From Collinsella sp. (GTDB lineage Bacteria > Actinomycetota > Coriobacteriia > Coriobacteriales > Coriobacteriaceae), in the NCBI GenBank assembly GCA_018380195.1, contig JAGZUC010000005.1, positions 30,887 to 94,886 of the forward strand: 64,000 nt of DNA. The letters run 5' to 3'. Below the pieces are notes generated by a model. It searched no databases. It saw nothing but the letters and a program-made list of their open reading frames with translations, and had not been told where the DNA came from. The translations under genes were made by a program, and so were the position numbers. Positions 19,677 through 28,627 of this stretch are shown one piece after another (within the stretch, counting starts at the first letter, position 1; each line of letters starts with the position of its first letter).

Positions 19677-19943
19677 TTAGGCGTTGATGCTGTTCACGAG
19701 CTTGGCAAGACCGGACTTGCGGTTGGAAGCCTGGTTCTTGTGGATAACATGCTTGGCGGCAGCCATGTCGAGACGCTTGGTGACGGTCTTGAGGGCAGCC
19801 TGGGCCTTCTCGGCGTCGCCCTCGGCGACGGCGGACTGGACGTGCTTGGTCAGCGTCTTGAGCTCGGACTTGACAGCCTTGTTACGCATGCGAGCTGCCT
19901 CATTGGTGCGGATACGCTTCTTCTGAGACTTGATGTTTGCCAC
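19677..19943 (-). CDS. rpsT: 30S ribosomal protein S20
   Basis: S20 is a basic helical protein that binds the 5' domain of 16S rRNA. The 88 residues begin A-N-I-K-S-Q-K-K-R-I-R-T-N-E and show the family's R-N-K-A-V-K-S-E-L-K-T and K-H-V-I-H-K-N-Q-A-S-N-R-K-S segments. The start is GTG 19943, placed by the family N-terminus and by AAAGGAA eight bases upstream. It is a single-gene unit with its own promoter (20019-20027) and terminator. Confidence 0.97.
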   Translation of the reverse strand: MANIKSQKKRIRTNEAARMRNKAVKSELKTLTKHVQSAVAEGDAEKAQAALKTVTKRLDMAAAKHVIHKNQASNRKSGLAKLVNSINA

Positions 19944-20018
19944 TTCTGGAGTTCCTTTCGAGTTCCTTGCAAAAAATGTATGACACCTCTGAGACACGGT
20001 GAGGTCATGCAAGCGCCT

Positions 20019-20027
20019 ACTATAGCA
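20019..20027 (-). promoter_or_regulatory. rpsT promoter, extended -10 box
   Basis: On the minus strand TGC-TATAGT ends 76 bases before the rpsT start. No good -35 hexamer is present at normal spacing, which fits an extended -10 promoter. The identical TGC-TATAGT box precedes rpmB. Confidence 0.6.
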
Positions 20028-20076
20028 CGCTCCCCCTCAAAGGGATAGAACGAATTTGCCAAATAGGCAGGTATCA

Positions 20077-21039
20077 TCACGATTTTCTCAAGATGTTCGT
20101 AATCCAGAGCAAAAGCGCGGTCTCAGAATCGGCCGAACCCTTGAGCGCGAGCTCCACATCGACCGCTCCCTCGAGCGCTGCGACGAGCTCTGCCATCGAA
20201 AAGCGGCGAGCCCAGGTCAGGTGATTCTTGACCTGCCAGGACTGGAGCTTAAGCGTTGCGGCCAGCTCACGACCCTGTCCGCGCGCATCGAGCGCCTTGG
20301 CAACGATAAGCTCGCGAATACGGCCGCACAGCAATGTGTAAGTCCACACGTAGCTCTTGGCGGGCAGTAGATTGAAGAGCTCGAGCGAGCGGCGCATGTC
20401 ACGGGCCGAGACCGCATTGAGAAAGTCCCAGGGCTGAACCTCGGCCGTACGTACAATCCAGCGCTCAACGTCGGCAAGCTCAATCTGGGGCGCCTCGACC
20501 ATCTGGGCAAGCTTAGCCAAATCGTTATCGAGCATGCGAGTGTTTTCACCCGAACGCGAGACGAGTTCCTCGGCGGCCGCCGTCGAGATCGACTTGCCAT
20601 GCTGCGTCGCCATCTGCTGAACGCGGCGCGGTAGCTCCCAGCGCTTGGTGCCGGAGCAATCGATCACGGCCTTCTTGTCGATCTTGGCGATCGCCTTATA
20701 CAGGCGCGTGTTCTTGGCAAGCGAGTCGGCGATGATGAGGCAGACCGTTGTGGGGCTGGGACTTGCGAGGTACTCGACGAGCGGCTCCGAGACAGCCTTA
20801 GCGAGCTTTGAGCAGCCATCAAGGATTACCAGGCGAAACTCGCTGCCCATCGGAAAGGTGTTAAGCGATCCGATAATGGACTCGATATCGGGGTCCTTAG
20901 TCATGTCGCGCTCGTCGAGGTTAAACTCGACCATACCCGACTTTTCCAGACGCGCTTTCATACGCGAGACGGCGTGATCGCGCTTGACTCCGTCGGTACC
21001 GACGATCAGATATGCCGGCAGCAGACCGGTTTCGGACAT
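20077..21039 (-). CDS. holA: DNA polymerase III delta subunit
   Basis: HolA is the clamp-loader subunit that opens the beta clamp. The 320 residues have the family layout: an N-terminal Rossmann-like domain, an AAA+ lid, and a helical C-terminal domain. R-D-H-A-V-S-R-M, R-L-V-I-L-D-G-C-S-K-L and L-I-I-A-D-S-L-A-K lie in the first half, and G-E-N-T-R-M-L-D-N-D-L-A-K-L near residue 180 is strongly typical. It lacks a Walker A motif, as expected. ATG 21039 follows GGGAGGGG; a longer frame is rejected. It follows comEC, the usual comEA-comEC-holA-rpsT order. Confidence 0.92.
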   Translation of the reverse strand: MSETGLLPAYLIVGTDGVKRDHAVSRMKARLEKSGMVEFNLDERDMTKDPDIESIIGSLNTFPMGSEFRLVILDGCSKLAKAVSEPLVEYLASPSPTTVCLIIADSLAKNTRLYKAIAKIDKKAVIDCSGTKRWELPRRVQQMATQHGKSISTAAAEELVSRSGENTRMLDNDLAKLAQMVEAPQIELADVERWIVRTAEVQPWDFLNAVSARDMRRSLELFNLLPAKSYVWTYTLLCGRIRELIVAKALDARGQGRELAATLKLQSWQVKNHLTWARRFSMAELVAALEGAVDVELALKGSADSETALLLWITNILRKS

Positions 21040-21117
21040 TGCGCTCCCCTCCCGCAGGCCTTCGTATTCGTTCCGTGCCATTCTAGCCCAGGGGCCCACC
21101 ACACGCCAACGACGTCG

Positions 21118-23421
21118 TCACGGTCGCTGGCATCGCATCGCAAAGCCATTCTCAGTCGGCGTGACGGTAATGTCGCCGTGTTCGATGGTGCACGCGAACA
21201 CGCCACCCGCTTCCTTCACGGCATCGATGCAGGCATCGGACGGATGACCGTATCGATTCCCCTCGCCCGCGCTCGCGAGGGAAAGCTCGGGTCTCAGAAT
21301 CTCCAGCAGCGCGGCATCGACCGAAACCTTGGAGCCGTGATGCCCGAGTTTAAGGACATCGATATCCCCCACCTCCTGCACGAATTCCCGTTCCTGGTCG
21401 AGCTCGGCATCACCGGTGAGGAGCATGCGCAGGCCCTTGTCTTCCTGAACATAAGAGAGCAGCAGGACAAGCGAGTCCTCATTGCCCTCGCCATCCACGG
21501 ACTCGAATGGCCACATCACGCGGGCGCAAAATGAGCCGATGTCGACCGTATCCCCATGGCGCACCTGCCGATACTCCACGCCAGGTCGGTTCAATACCTC
21601 GGCAGGAGCATCCTCCAGCGCATCTGCCGCCACGGCAATCGTTCCGACCGAAAACTGTTCGAGCACGGCAGGCAGACCACCCCAGTGATCCTCATCCCAA
21701 TGCGTCACAAAGACGGCATCGATATGGTGCACGTTATTGCGAACCAACGCCGCCACCACGCGCTCGTCGAGCCCGCAGTCGACGAGCGCTACTGTGCCGC
21801 CCTGGCGGATAAGAATCGCATCGGCCTGGCCCACATCGAGCACCGTCACCGAAGGCGGAGCGAACCGATCCCAGTAGGCGTACGGAATCGCAGCCAAGAA
21901 CACCAGGCACGTAAGCCCCACCGCCATAGGACGTGCACGGGGACGCGGCCACCAGACCAGCAGAACCGCCAGCAAACACGGCACTAGGTAAATCCACATG
22001 CTATCGGGCGGCACACTCACGGATGCACCCGGCACGGCGGCAAACAGCTGCTCGAAGAACAACGCGCAACGGGCGGCAACCATGGGCACAATGAGCGCCC
22101 AAATCCGCAATGGTGCCACGAGCGAATAGGGAACCAGTACGATCGACACAGCGAGCAGTACGCTCACCACCGGACCGATGACCGCATTTGCCAGCGGAGC
22201 AATGAGCGAGAACGTACCGAAGGCAGGAATGGTAATGGGGAGCGTCGCCAACTGCGAGCACAGCGTGACGGAAAGCATGCTGGCAACGCCCGACGGCACA
22301 CCCAACTCACCCAAAGCGTAGGTCGCATAGGGGCAAAAGCACAGAATGGCTAAGACGCTGGCACATGAAAGCTGAAAGCCCATCTCGAACAGCACCGTCG
22401 GCCGCAGTAGCACAAAGATGGACATGGTTACGAAGAGCGCCGATGCGCCGTGCCGGCGACGCCCTGCGCCGTTTACGACAAGCGTCGCGAACACCATGCA
22501 GCACGCGCGCACGGCCGAGGGAGACGCGCCCGTAAAGGCAGCGTAGCCCACAAGCGTTATCGCCAATATCACCCGCCGAAGACCACGTGAACACCGAGTC
22601 TTTTGCAATACGCCCTCAATTACAAACCCCACGATAGACAAATGGCTGCCGGAGACGGCGATAAGATGCGCCGTACCCGTCACCGAAAACCAGTCGCCCG
22701 CCGACTGGGCGCGCAGCTCGGCCGAACGACCGCAGACGACACCGGCTATGAGTGCACGCGCCGGGTCGGTCGCAGGCGCGATGGACGCAAGCAGCCCATT
22801 TCGTAGCCGAAGCAGCGGCCCCGGAGAGCCCTCATCGACCGACACAATCCGAACGGCTTTTACCTTGCATACCTCGCCTCGGAGCACGCGCGATCGTCCA
22901 TACGCATCGTTCTCAAAACGCGAAACGCGACCGATAACACGCACGTGCGCCCCGACCTTGAGCTCGCGGTCGCACGATAGGCGAACCGTTGCCAAGTTCT
23001 TACCGTCCGCGCGTGCCTCGCAGGTATAGGAATACACGTCGTCGTTTATTGATGGATCGCCCTGCACGACAAACTCGAGGCTGCTTGCCGCTCGACCGTC
23101 GAGCGCCTTCGAGGCGCTTAGCGCACCCACAGCCCACCAGGCCGAGACGACCGCTCCCGCCACGAGACCGACGGACGCGGCATACAGCCACCGCTTCAAA
23201 GGGGCAAGCCGCGCACATGATTGAGCCAGCATAACAAATACCGCCGCCGCAACGGGAATGGTCCATAGCGGCCCGACCGCTGGCGCCCGCTCCCTCAACA
23301 GCGCATCAGCGGCCATGTTGAGCACCAAGACGCAGCTCATGCACATGCCGGCACACAGGGTCATCGTCCACGGAAGCAGGGGCCGCGGAGGCATAACACG
23401 CTCGCGCTCGGTCGCACTCAT
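21118..23421 (-). CDS. comEC: DNA internalisation channel protein ComEC/Rec2
   Basis: ComEC forms the inner-membrane channel for single-stranded DNA uptake. The 767 residues comprise an N-terminal OB-like region, the polytopic Competence domain in the middle (many hydrophobic helices, with H-L-I-A-V-S-G-S-H-L), and a C-terminal metallo-beta-lactamase-like domain with V-T-H-W-D-E-D-H-W-G-G and L-K-L-G-H-H-G-S. Its ATG overlaps the comEA stop (ATGA). With comEA, comM and dprA also in the window the DNA-uptake set is well represented, though pilus genes are not seen here. Confidence 0.94.
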   Translation of the reverse strand: MSATERERVMPPRPLLPWTMTLCAGMCMSCVLVLNMAADALLRERAPAVGPLWTIPVAAAVFVMLAQSCARLAPLKRWLYAASVGLVAGAVVSAWWAVGALSASKALDGRAASSLEFVVQGDPSINDDVYSYTCEARADGKNLATVRLSCDRELKVGAHVRVIGRVSRFENDAYGRSRVLRGEVCKVKAVRIVSVDEGSPGPLLRLRNGLLASIAPATDPARALIAGVVCGRSAELRAQSAGDWFSVTGTAHLIAVSGSHLSIVGFVIEGVLQKTRCSRGLRRVILAITLVGYAAFTGASPSAVRACCMVFATLVVNGAGRRRHGASALFVTMSIFVLLRPTVLFEMGFQLSCASVLAILCFCPYATYALGELGVPSGVASMLSVTLCSQLATLPITIPAFGTFSLIAPLANAVIGPVVSVLLAVSIVLVPYSLVAPLRIWALIVPMVAARCALFFEQLFAAVPGASVSVPPDSMWIYLVPCLLAVLLVWWPRPRARPMAVGLTCLVFLAAIPYAYWDRFAPPSVTVLDVGQADAILIRQGGTVALVDCGLDERVVAALVRNNVHHIDAVFVTHWDEDHWGGLPAVLEQFSVGTIAVAADALEDAPAEVLNRPGVEYRQVRHGDTVDIGSFCARVMWPFESVDGEGNEDSLVLLLSYVQEDKGLRMLLTGDAELDQEREFVQEVGDIDVLKLGHHGSKVSVDAALLEILRPELSLASAGEGNRYGHPSDACIDAVKEAGGVFACTIEHGDITVTPTENGFAMRCQRP

Positions 23422-24131
23422 ACGCAGATGCAATCTTTGATTTTGGCAAGCTTCTTCTCGCCGATTCCCGACACACGCATCAGGTCGTCAACCGAGGCAA
23501 AAGCACCGTTCTTTGTCCGCTCATCGATAATCGACTGGGCCATGGAGGGACCGATGCCCGAGAGCGTCTGCAGCTCTGCCGCGCTTGCCGTATTGATGTT
23601 TACCAGGCCTGTTGCGCCGCTCACGCCCGATGATGCGGAAGTCCCACCATCAACACCGGCTTCCGCAATAGACGCCTGCTGCTCCCCTACCGTTGGAACG
23701 TGGATTTTTTGTCCATCAGTGACCTTAGATGCCCGATTGAGCCCCGTAACGTCTGCCTCGGGCGCCAGCCCGCCGGCGGCATCAATCGCCTGAGCCACCC
23801 GCGCGCCGTCCTTGAGGCGATATACACCGGGCGACACAACGGCGCCATCGACATCGACATAGACCTCTGCCGCGGCAGAAGCCTTAGTCGAAGAACCTTC
23901 GGATGTCTTTCCGCTCGAGGCATCACCGGATCCCGGCTCCATCAACGAGCCCGTACCGTCAGTGCGCTCAAACGACACACCGCCGGCACCGCCGCCAAGG
24001 TTCGCCATCGCCAAGCCGCTCGCCATCGCAATGACGACCAGTATCGCCATCACCACTGCCTTATGACCGAGCAGCTTGTCCGCCAAGCGGTCCATCCGTT
24101 TGACCCGTTCGTGTTGTTCGCGCTGCGCCAT
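23418..24131 (-). CDS. comEA: Competence DNA receptor ComEA
   Basis: ComEA is the membrane-anchored DNA receptor for transformation. The 237 residues have an N-terminal transmembrane helix (about 25-44), a Ser/Gly-rich stalk, an SLBB domain (V-Y-V-D-V-D-G-A-V-V-S-P-G-V-Y to about 140), and a C-terminal helix-hairpin-helix repeat (L-V-N-I-N-T-A-S-A-A-E-L-Q-T-L-S-G-I-G) that binds DNA. The upstream frame is open, but ATG 24131 is preceded by a strong GGGAGG site seven bases away. It is the first gene of comEA-comEC-holA. Confidence 0.94.
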   Translation of the reverse strand: MAQREQHERVKRMDRLADKLLGHKAVVMAILVVIAMASGLAMANLGGGAGGVSFERTDGTGSLMEPGSGDASSGKTSEGSSTKASAAAEVYVDVDGAVVSPGVYRLKDGARVAQAIDAAGGLAPEADVTGLNRASKVTDGQKIHVPTVGEQQASIAEAGVDGGTSASSGVSGATGLVNINTASAAELQTLSGIGPSMAQSIIDERTKNGAFASVDDLMRVSGIGEKKLAKIKDCICV

Positions 24132-24301
24132 AGCAAAACCTCCCAACACCATCGTGTCAGGAAAGGAGCCCTGCAACAGCCACGCTCCAAAACCGGTTTT
24201 AGCGGTCAAACCAAAAACCGACCAAAACCTTGCACAAATCTGTCCATTTATTCAGGCACACGTCAGCAAATGAACACTTAGCCGCAAAATGCCCAGATAG
24301 C

Positions 24302-24334
24302 AAAAGACCGACGATGCAGGCGCATCGTCGGTCT
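24302..24334 (-). terminator. thiI intrinsic terminator
   Basis: A perfect 13-base stem (24305-24317 with 24322-24334) and a four-base loop are followed on the minus strand by TTTT. It lies just after the thiI stop and ends the mihF-gmk-rpoZ-thiI unit. Confidence 0.9.
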
Positions 24335-24344
24335 ATGCACAACA

Positions 24345-25589
24345 TTACTCGTGATCTTGGTAAATCTCACGCGGAGCAAGCTCCGAATGTTTGCGTTTTA
24401 AGGTCTTAGGGGCCTTATACGTGTTGCTCTCAAAGTCGATGTACTCGGTCTGCTTGAGCAGGCGCTCGATCATCTCCTCGTGATCGAACAACTCCCAGGC
24501 CTCATGCACGGCATCGAGTTTAGCGTGCGTCTCGGGACGGCGCGGCATAAACAGCGTGCAGCAGTCGGGAGCGACCTCAGTGGAGATATCGAACGTACCG
24601 ATCTCCTCGGCGCGCGCGATGATCTCCTGCTTGTCCGAACCGATGAGAGGGCGGAACACGGGGATCTTCACGGCCTCGTTGACGGCCATGATATTCTCAA
24701 GCGTTTGGGAGGCAACCTGCCCAAGCGATTCGCCCGTAACGATGGCCTTGGCACCCTCGATGTGCGCAATGCGCTCAGCAACCGAATACATAATGCGGCG
24801 ATACATGATCACGCGCAGGTTGCTGGGACAGGTGACCGAAATCTCACGCTGGCAGTCGCCAAACGGCACTACGTACAGTCGGCCGATCTGGACACCCGGC
24901 TCAAGCGCACGGATGATGTCCTGCACCAAATACTCGCTCGTATCGGGCGTCTGCGGACGACCGGAGAAATGTACCGGCACGCACACCGCGCCGCGACGCG
25001 CGAGCATCCAGGTCGCCACCGGAGAATCGATACCCGAAGAAAGCAGCGTCACGACTTTGCCGGCAGACCCCACCGGAAGACCACCCACGCCGCGCTCAGA
25101 GCGCGCATACACATAGACGCTACCCTGGACCACCAGCACGTGCACCATAGCGTCAGGATCGTGCATCTGGACCTTTTTATCGGGGAAGGCCTCACACAGC
25201 ACCTCACCCACCTGACGATTGATGTCAATCGAGGTAAGCTCATAGTCAGTATTGGAGCGCTTGGCGTGCACCTTAAAAGAATCGAAGGAACCAAACTCGC
25301 GCAGCGCCTTCACGGCGGCGGCGCAGTACTCCTGCGGGTCGCGGTTAGTGTGATACGCCAAAGACACACGAGCAACGCCGGGAACGGTGCGAATGACACG
25401 CGCCGCCTCATCGGCCTGATGCTCGTTAAAGGTCACGAGGATATAACCGGAAATTCGAGACACGGCATTCACGGAAAAGGCGGCCAAGGCCGCCTTGATG
25501 TTATCCATGAGGATATGCTCAAAATGTGCGCGGTTCTTGCCCTTCAGTCCAACCTCGTGATAGTGGACCAGGCAGACGCGAGCCGCCAT
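24345..25589 (-). CDS. thiI: tRNA 4-thiouridine synthase ThiI
   Basis: ThiI makes 4-thiouridine at position 8 of tRNA and can feed thiamine thiazole synthesis. The 414 residues have a ferredoxin-like N-terminus (Y-H-E-V-G-L-K-G-K-N-R), a THUMP domain, and a PP-loop domain whose motif is S-S-G-I-D-S-P-V-A near 185. There is no C-terminal rhodanese domain, as in many Gram-positive ThiI. A C-C pair in D-C-C-T-L-F-M-P is near 345. ATG 25589 is immediately downstream of the rpoZ stop. Confidence 0.94.
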   Translation of the reverse strand: MAARVCLVHYHEVGLKGKNRAHFEHILMDNIKAALAAFSVNAVSRISGYILVTFNEHQADEAARVIRTVPGVARVSLAYHTNRDPQEYCAAAVKALREFGSFDSFKVHAKRSNTDYELTSIDINRQVGEVLCEAFPDKKVQMHDPDAMVHVLVVQGSVYVYARSERGVGGLPVGSAGKVVTLLSSGIDSPVATWMLARRGAVCVPVHFSGRPQTPDTSEYLVQDIIRALEPGVQIGRLYVVPFGDCQREISVTCPSNLRVIMYRRIMYSVAERIAHIEGAKAIVTGESLGQVASQTLENIMAVNEAVKIPVFRPLIGSDKQEIIARAEEIGTFDISTEVAPDCCTLFMPRRPETHAKLDAVHEAWELFDHEEMIERLLKQTEYIDFESNTYKAPKTLKRKHSELAPREIYQDHE

Positions 25590-25871
25590 TTAGGCTTCAG
25601 CAACCTTGTGGCCGAGCGCCTTCTCGTAACGGGCCTCGTCGTAAGAGATGTCGCCGTCGACAATCTCGTCCATAGCCATCGAGATGGTATCGGCACCGGA
25701 AAGCCCGATGGTGATGTCATCGACATCCTGGACGGCAAGCACGCGATTGTGCTGGCCACGCAGCATGCTATTGATGTCGCAGGCGCGCTTGGAGGCAAGC
25801 GAAGCGAGCAGGAAGCGGTTGTGATCGGTCTTCTCCAGAAGATCGTCAATGCAAGGCTTTACAACGGACAC
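25590..25871 (-). CDS. rpoZ: RNA polymerase omega subunit
   Basis: Omega helps fold and assemble the beta-prime subunit. The 93-residue product contains the family core I-D-D-L-L-E-K-T-D-H-N-R-F-L-L-A-S-L-A-S-K-R-A (residues about 8-30). Its position after gmk is the conserved gmk-rpoZ pair. The start is GTG 25871, five bases past the gmk stop. Confidence 0.92.
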   Translation of the reverse strand: MSVVKPCIDDLLEKTDHNRFLLASLASKRACDINSMLRGQHNRVLAVQDVDDITIGLSGADTISMAMDEIVDGDISYDEARYEKALGHKVAEA

Positions 25872-25876
25872 GGACC

Positions 25877-26446
25877 TCAGATCCTTTCATGCATATCGAG
25901 AACGCGAACGAGCTCATCGGTCGCGCGGTCGAGATCGTCATTAACCACGACGTCGTCGTAGCGGTCGGCAAGGGCAAGCTCATCGGCGGCGTTTGCCATA
26001 CGCAGCTCAATCGTCTCGGGCGTCTCGGTACCGCGACCGACTAGACGCTCGCGAAGCACCTCAAGCGAAGGCGGCTTGATAAAGATCAGCACGGCCTCGG
26101 GGAAACGCTCCTTCACCTGCAGGGCACCCTGGACATCGATCTCCAAGATGAGAGACGAACCAGAGGCGAGCTTGGACTGAACCTCGCTCACCAACGTGCC
26201 GTAGCAGTTACCGTGGACCTCGGCCCACTCAACAAACTCACCGTTTGCCACGCGGCGGTCGAACTCCTCACGCGTCAGGAAAAAGTAATTGACGCCATCG
26301 ACCTCGCCTTTGCGTGGGGCTCGCGTGGTAGCCGAAACCGTCAGGCCCAGGTTAGAGCGACGCTCGCGCACACGAGTGACGAGCGTGCCCTTGCCCGCGC
26401 CTGACGGTCCAGAAATCACAAAGAGCTTGGAATCCTGAGCGCTCAC
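25877..26446 (-). CDS. gmk: Guanylate kinase
   Basis: Gmk phosphorylates GMP to GDP. The 189 residues show the P-loop S-G-P-S-G-A-G-K-G-T at 13-22, the GMP-binding stretch T-T-R-A-P-R-K-G-E-x-D-G-V-N-Y-F-F, and the lid region R-L-x-x-R-G-T-E-T. The start is GTG 26446 directly after the mihF TAA, with no clear ribosome binding site, so translation is probably coupled to mihF. Confidence 0.96.
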   Translation of the reverse strand: MSAQDSKLFVISGPSGAGKGTLVTRVRERRSNLGLTVSATTRAPRKGEVDGVNYFFLTREEFDRRVANGEFVEWAEVHGNCYGTLVSEVQSKLASGSSLILEIDVQGALQVKERFPEAVLIFIKPPSLEVLRERLVGRGTETPETIELRMANAADELALADRYDDVVVNDDLDRATDELVRVLDMHERI

Positions 26447-26755
26447 TTATTTGGTCAGCTGCTCGAGGAGCTGCTCGCGCTGACGGACGCCGAGGCCCTG
26501 AACGCGACGGGTAGCGGAGATGCCGAGCTCCTCCATGATCTTGGCGGCCTTGGCCTTACCATAACCGGGGAGAGACTCGATGAGGGTGGAAACCTTCATG
26601 CGGGAAGCGATGGGGTCATCGGAGTTGAGCACGGACTCGAGGGACTTCTCGCCCTTCTTGATCTGCTCGCGAAGCTCAGCGCGGGCGTGACGTGCAGCAG
26701 CAGCCTTCTCAAGAGCCTGCTTGCGCTGCTCATCGGTAAGCTGAGGGAGTGCCAT
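26447..26755 (-). CDS. mihF: Integration host factor, actinobacterial type (mIHF)
   Basis: mIHF is a nucleoid-associated DNA-bending protein of Actinobacteria, unrelated to the HU-like IHF of Proteobacteria. The 102 residues contain the helix-two-turn-helix core: S-R-M-K-V-S-T-L-I-E-S-L-P-G-Y-G-K-A-K-A, then I-M-E-E-L-G-I-S-A-T-R-R-V-Q-G-L-G. Its place immediately upstream of gmk is the conserved actinobacterial arrangement and supports the taxonomic reading. ATG 26755 follows GGAGG by five bases; a TTG four codons upstream overlaps that site and is rejected. Confidence 0.93.
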   Translation of the reverse strand: MALPQLTDEQRKQALEKAAAARHARAELREQIKKGEKSLESVLNSDDPIASRMKVSTLIESLPGYGKAKAAKIMEELGISATRRVQGLGVRQREQLLEQLTK

Positions 26756-26799
26756 TCGTACCTCCAAAAAGTTGGGTTATATCTGATTCAATAATTGGC

Positions 26800-26808
26800 A
26801 TTTTAGCA
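26800..26808 (-). promoter_or_regulatory. mihF promoter, extended -10 box
   Basis: On the minus strand TGC-TAAAAT ends 45 bases before the mihF start. The -35 region is poor, so recognition probably relies on the TGC extension shared with the rpsT, rpmB, rpsB and adhE boxes. Confidence 0.5.
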
Positions 26809-26891
26809 CGTAGAACGTACAAAATGCCCAATCGCGGCTCCATAGGTTAGACGATACCCGCAAAAAGTGCAATATACTGCGCCCAAAGTTA

Positions 26892-26949
26892 AGCCCCTGA
26901 CCTGCGATTCCACACAAAGGATGGGAAAGTTTACGCAGGCACAGGGGCT
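26892..26949 (-). terminator. Long hairpin after pyrF, probable pyr operon terminator
   Basis: AGCCCCTG and CCTGCG (26892-26906) pair with CGCAGG and CAGGGGCT (26934-26949) around single-base bulges, with a 27-base loop. On the minus strand the stem is followed by TAACTTT, a weak T tract. The loop and stem junction resemble the conserved blocks of the hairpins at 4827-5234 (TTTCC and GTG-x-GGAA-x-TCGC), so it may be a degenerate relative rather than a simple terminator. Confidence 0.5.
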
Positions 26950-26994
26950 ATTTTGTGCTAATGAGACCCAAAAGTGGTGACTTAGGGGAATCTT

Positions 26995-27711
26995 TTAGGC
27001 GACGTTTTCGACCAGCTCAGCGACAATAGCGTCAAAGGCGGCAACCGGATCGTCGGCGCCGGTGATGGGACGGCCCACCACAATGTGGCTTGCGCCACGC
27101 TCGATAGCCTGGGAAGGCGTCGCCACGCGGGACTGGTCACCAAGGGCGGCACCCACCGGACGCACACCCGGAGTCACGATCAGAGCATCGGGACCCAGCA
27201 GCTCACGCATGTCGTGAGCCTCCATCGGCGAGCACACGATACCGTCGATGCCGTTGGCCTGAGCGAGCTTTGCCAGGCGGGCGGCCTCCTCGGCCACGGG
27301 CGACTCGACGCCGATCTCGCTCAAGGCATCCTGGTTCATGCTCGTGAGCACGGTGATGGCGACGAGCTTGGCGCGGTCCTCGCGCGCCTCCTCGGCGCCC
27401 TCGCGGCAGGCGGCGAGCATGGCGCCCGAACCCAAGCCGTGGACCGAAAGCAGATCGGCACCGGCAAGCGAGGCCGAGCGGGCGGCACCGCGAACCTGAT
27501 GCGGAATATCATGGAACTTGAGGTCAAGGAAGACCTTAAAGCCCAAATCCTTGAACGTCTTGACGATCTCAGGACCCTCGGCGTAATAGAGCGTCATGCC
27601 AACCTTGAGCCAGGCGGCATGGCCCGAAAGCTCGTGGGCAAGCTCGAGCGCACGCTCACGGTCGCAGTCGAGGGCGACGATAACACGGTCGCGGGCATCG
27701 GTCTCTAGCAT
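26995..27711 (-). CDS. pyrF: Orotidine 5'-phosphate decarboxylase
   Basis: PyrF converts OMP to UMP, the last step of de novo UMP synthesis. The 238 residues fit the subfamily with D-x-K-x-x-D-I-P: R-V-I-V-A-L-D-C, W-L-K-V-G-M-T-L-Y, F-L-D-L-K-F-H-D-I-P-H-Q-V, and the phosphate-binding V-T-P-G-V-R-P and V-V-G-R-P-I-T. ATG 27711 overlaps the pyrD stop by seven bases. The long upstream frame is a shadow of pyrD. It is the last gene of the pyr operon. Confidence 0.95.
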   Translation of the reverse strand: MLETDARDRVIVALDCDRERALELAHELSGHAAWLKVGMTLYYAEGPEIVKTFKDLGFKVFLDLKFHDIPHQVRGAARSASLAGADLLSVHGLGSGAMLAACREGAEEAREDRAKLVAITVLTSMNQDALSEIGVESPVAEEAARLAKLAQANGIDGIVCSPMEAHDMRELLGPDALIVTPGVRPVGAALGDQSRVATPSQAIERGASHIVVGRPITGADDPVAAFDAIVAELVENVA

Positions 27712-28613
27712 TCGAACGCACCTACCAGTTCGTTGATGTCCTTCACGCCCTGGGACTCGGCCCAGGCCTCGAGCTCGTGCGCGATCTTGAGCGAAGCGCA
27801 CGGATCGACGAAGTTGGCCATGCCGACCGACACGCAGGTGGCGCCGGCCAGGATAAACTCGGCCGCATCTTCGCCGGTCATGACACCGCCGACACCGTTG
27901 ATGGGGATATCGACGGCCTGGGCAACCTCCCAGACCATGCGCACGGCGATGTGGTGGCACAGCGGGCCCGAAAGGCCGCCCTTGGGCTTGGCCACGCGCG
28001 ACTTGCGGGTATGGACGTCGATGGCCATGCCCTGGATGGAGTTGATGACTGAAAGGCCGTCGGCACCGGCAGCCTCGAGGGCCTTGGCGATCTCGGCGAC
28101 GTTGACCGGCGCCATCTTCACGAACAGCGGCTTATCGGTCACCTTGCGGCAGGCAGCCATAACGGAAGAGGCGCCCTCGGGCGTGGAGCCCATGGCGGCA
28201 CCGCCGGCGGCGATATTAGGGCAGCTCACGTTGATCTCGTAGCCGGCAGCCCAGGGGCACAGCTCGACATACATCTCTAGTGCGCGGACAAACTCGTCAA
28301 CGGAGTGGCCGGCAACCTGACAGATGACCTGGCAGCCGTCCTTGGACAGCTGTTCGAGCCACGGACCGGACTCGCGGGCAAAGGCGGCCACGCCGGGGTT
28401 CTGAAGGCCCACGGAGTTGATCATACCGCCGGGAATCTCGGCCATGCGGGGCGCGGGGTTGCCCGGCCAGGGCTCGGCGGCACAGCCCTTGGTGGTAATG
28501 GCGCCCAGCTGGGAAACATCGAAGAAATTCTGGAACTGCCAACCATAGCCGAAGGTGCCGGCTGCGGTGTTGATGGGGTTTTGCATCTTGACGCCGCCGA
28601 AATCGACGGCCAT
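27705..28613 (-). CDS. pyrD: Dihydroorotate dehydrogenase B, catalytic subunit
   Basis: PyrD oxidises dihydroorotate to orotate with FMN. This is the class 1B form that works with PyrK and passes electrons to NAD+. The 302 residues show N-P-I-N-T-A-A-G-T-F-G-Y-G, the catalytic-cysteine region V-S-C-P-N-I-A-A-G-G near 130, and the FMN phosphate site G-V-G-G-V-M-T-G-E-D. ATG 28613 is used; GTG 28619 two codons upstream is equally possible, since only a weak GTGGG lies nearby. It follows pyrK with a short gap. Confidence 0.93.
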   Translation of the reverse strand: MAVDFGGVKMQNPINTAAGTFGYGWQFQNFFDVSQLGAITTKGCAAEPWPGNPAPRMAEIPGGMINSVGLQNPGVAAFARESGPWLEQLSKDGCQVICQVAGHSVDEFVRALEMYVELCPWAAGYEINVSCPNIAAGGAAMGSTPEGASSVMAACRKVTDKPLFVKMAPVNVAEIAKALEAAGADGLSVINSIQGMAIDVHTRKSRVAKPKGGLSGPLCHHIAVRMVWEVAQAVDIPINGVGGVMTGEDAAEFILAGATCVSVGMANFVDPCASLKIAHELEAWAESQGVKDINELVGAFEC

Positions 28614-28627
28614 GTTCACGGTACCCA

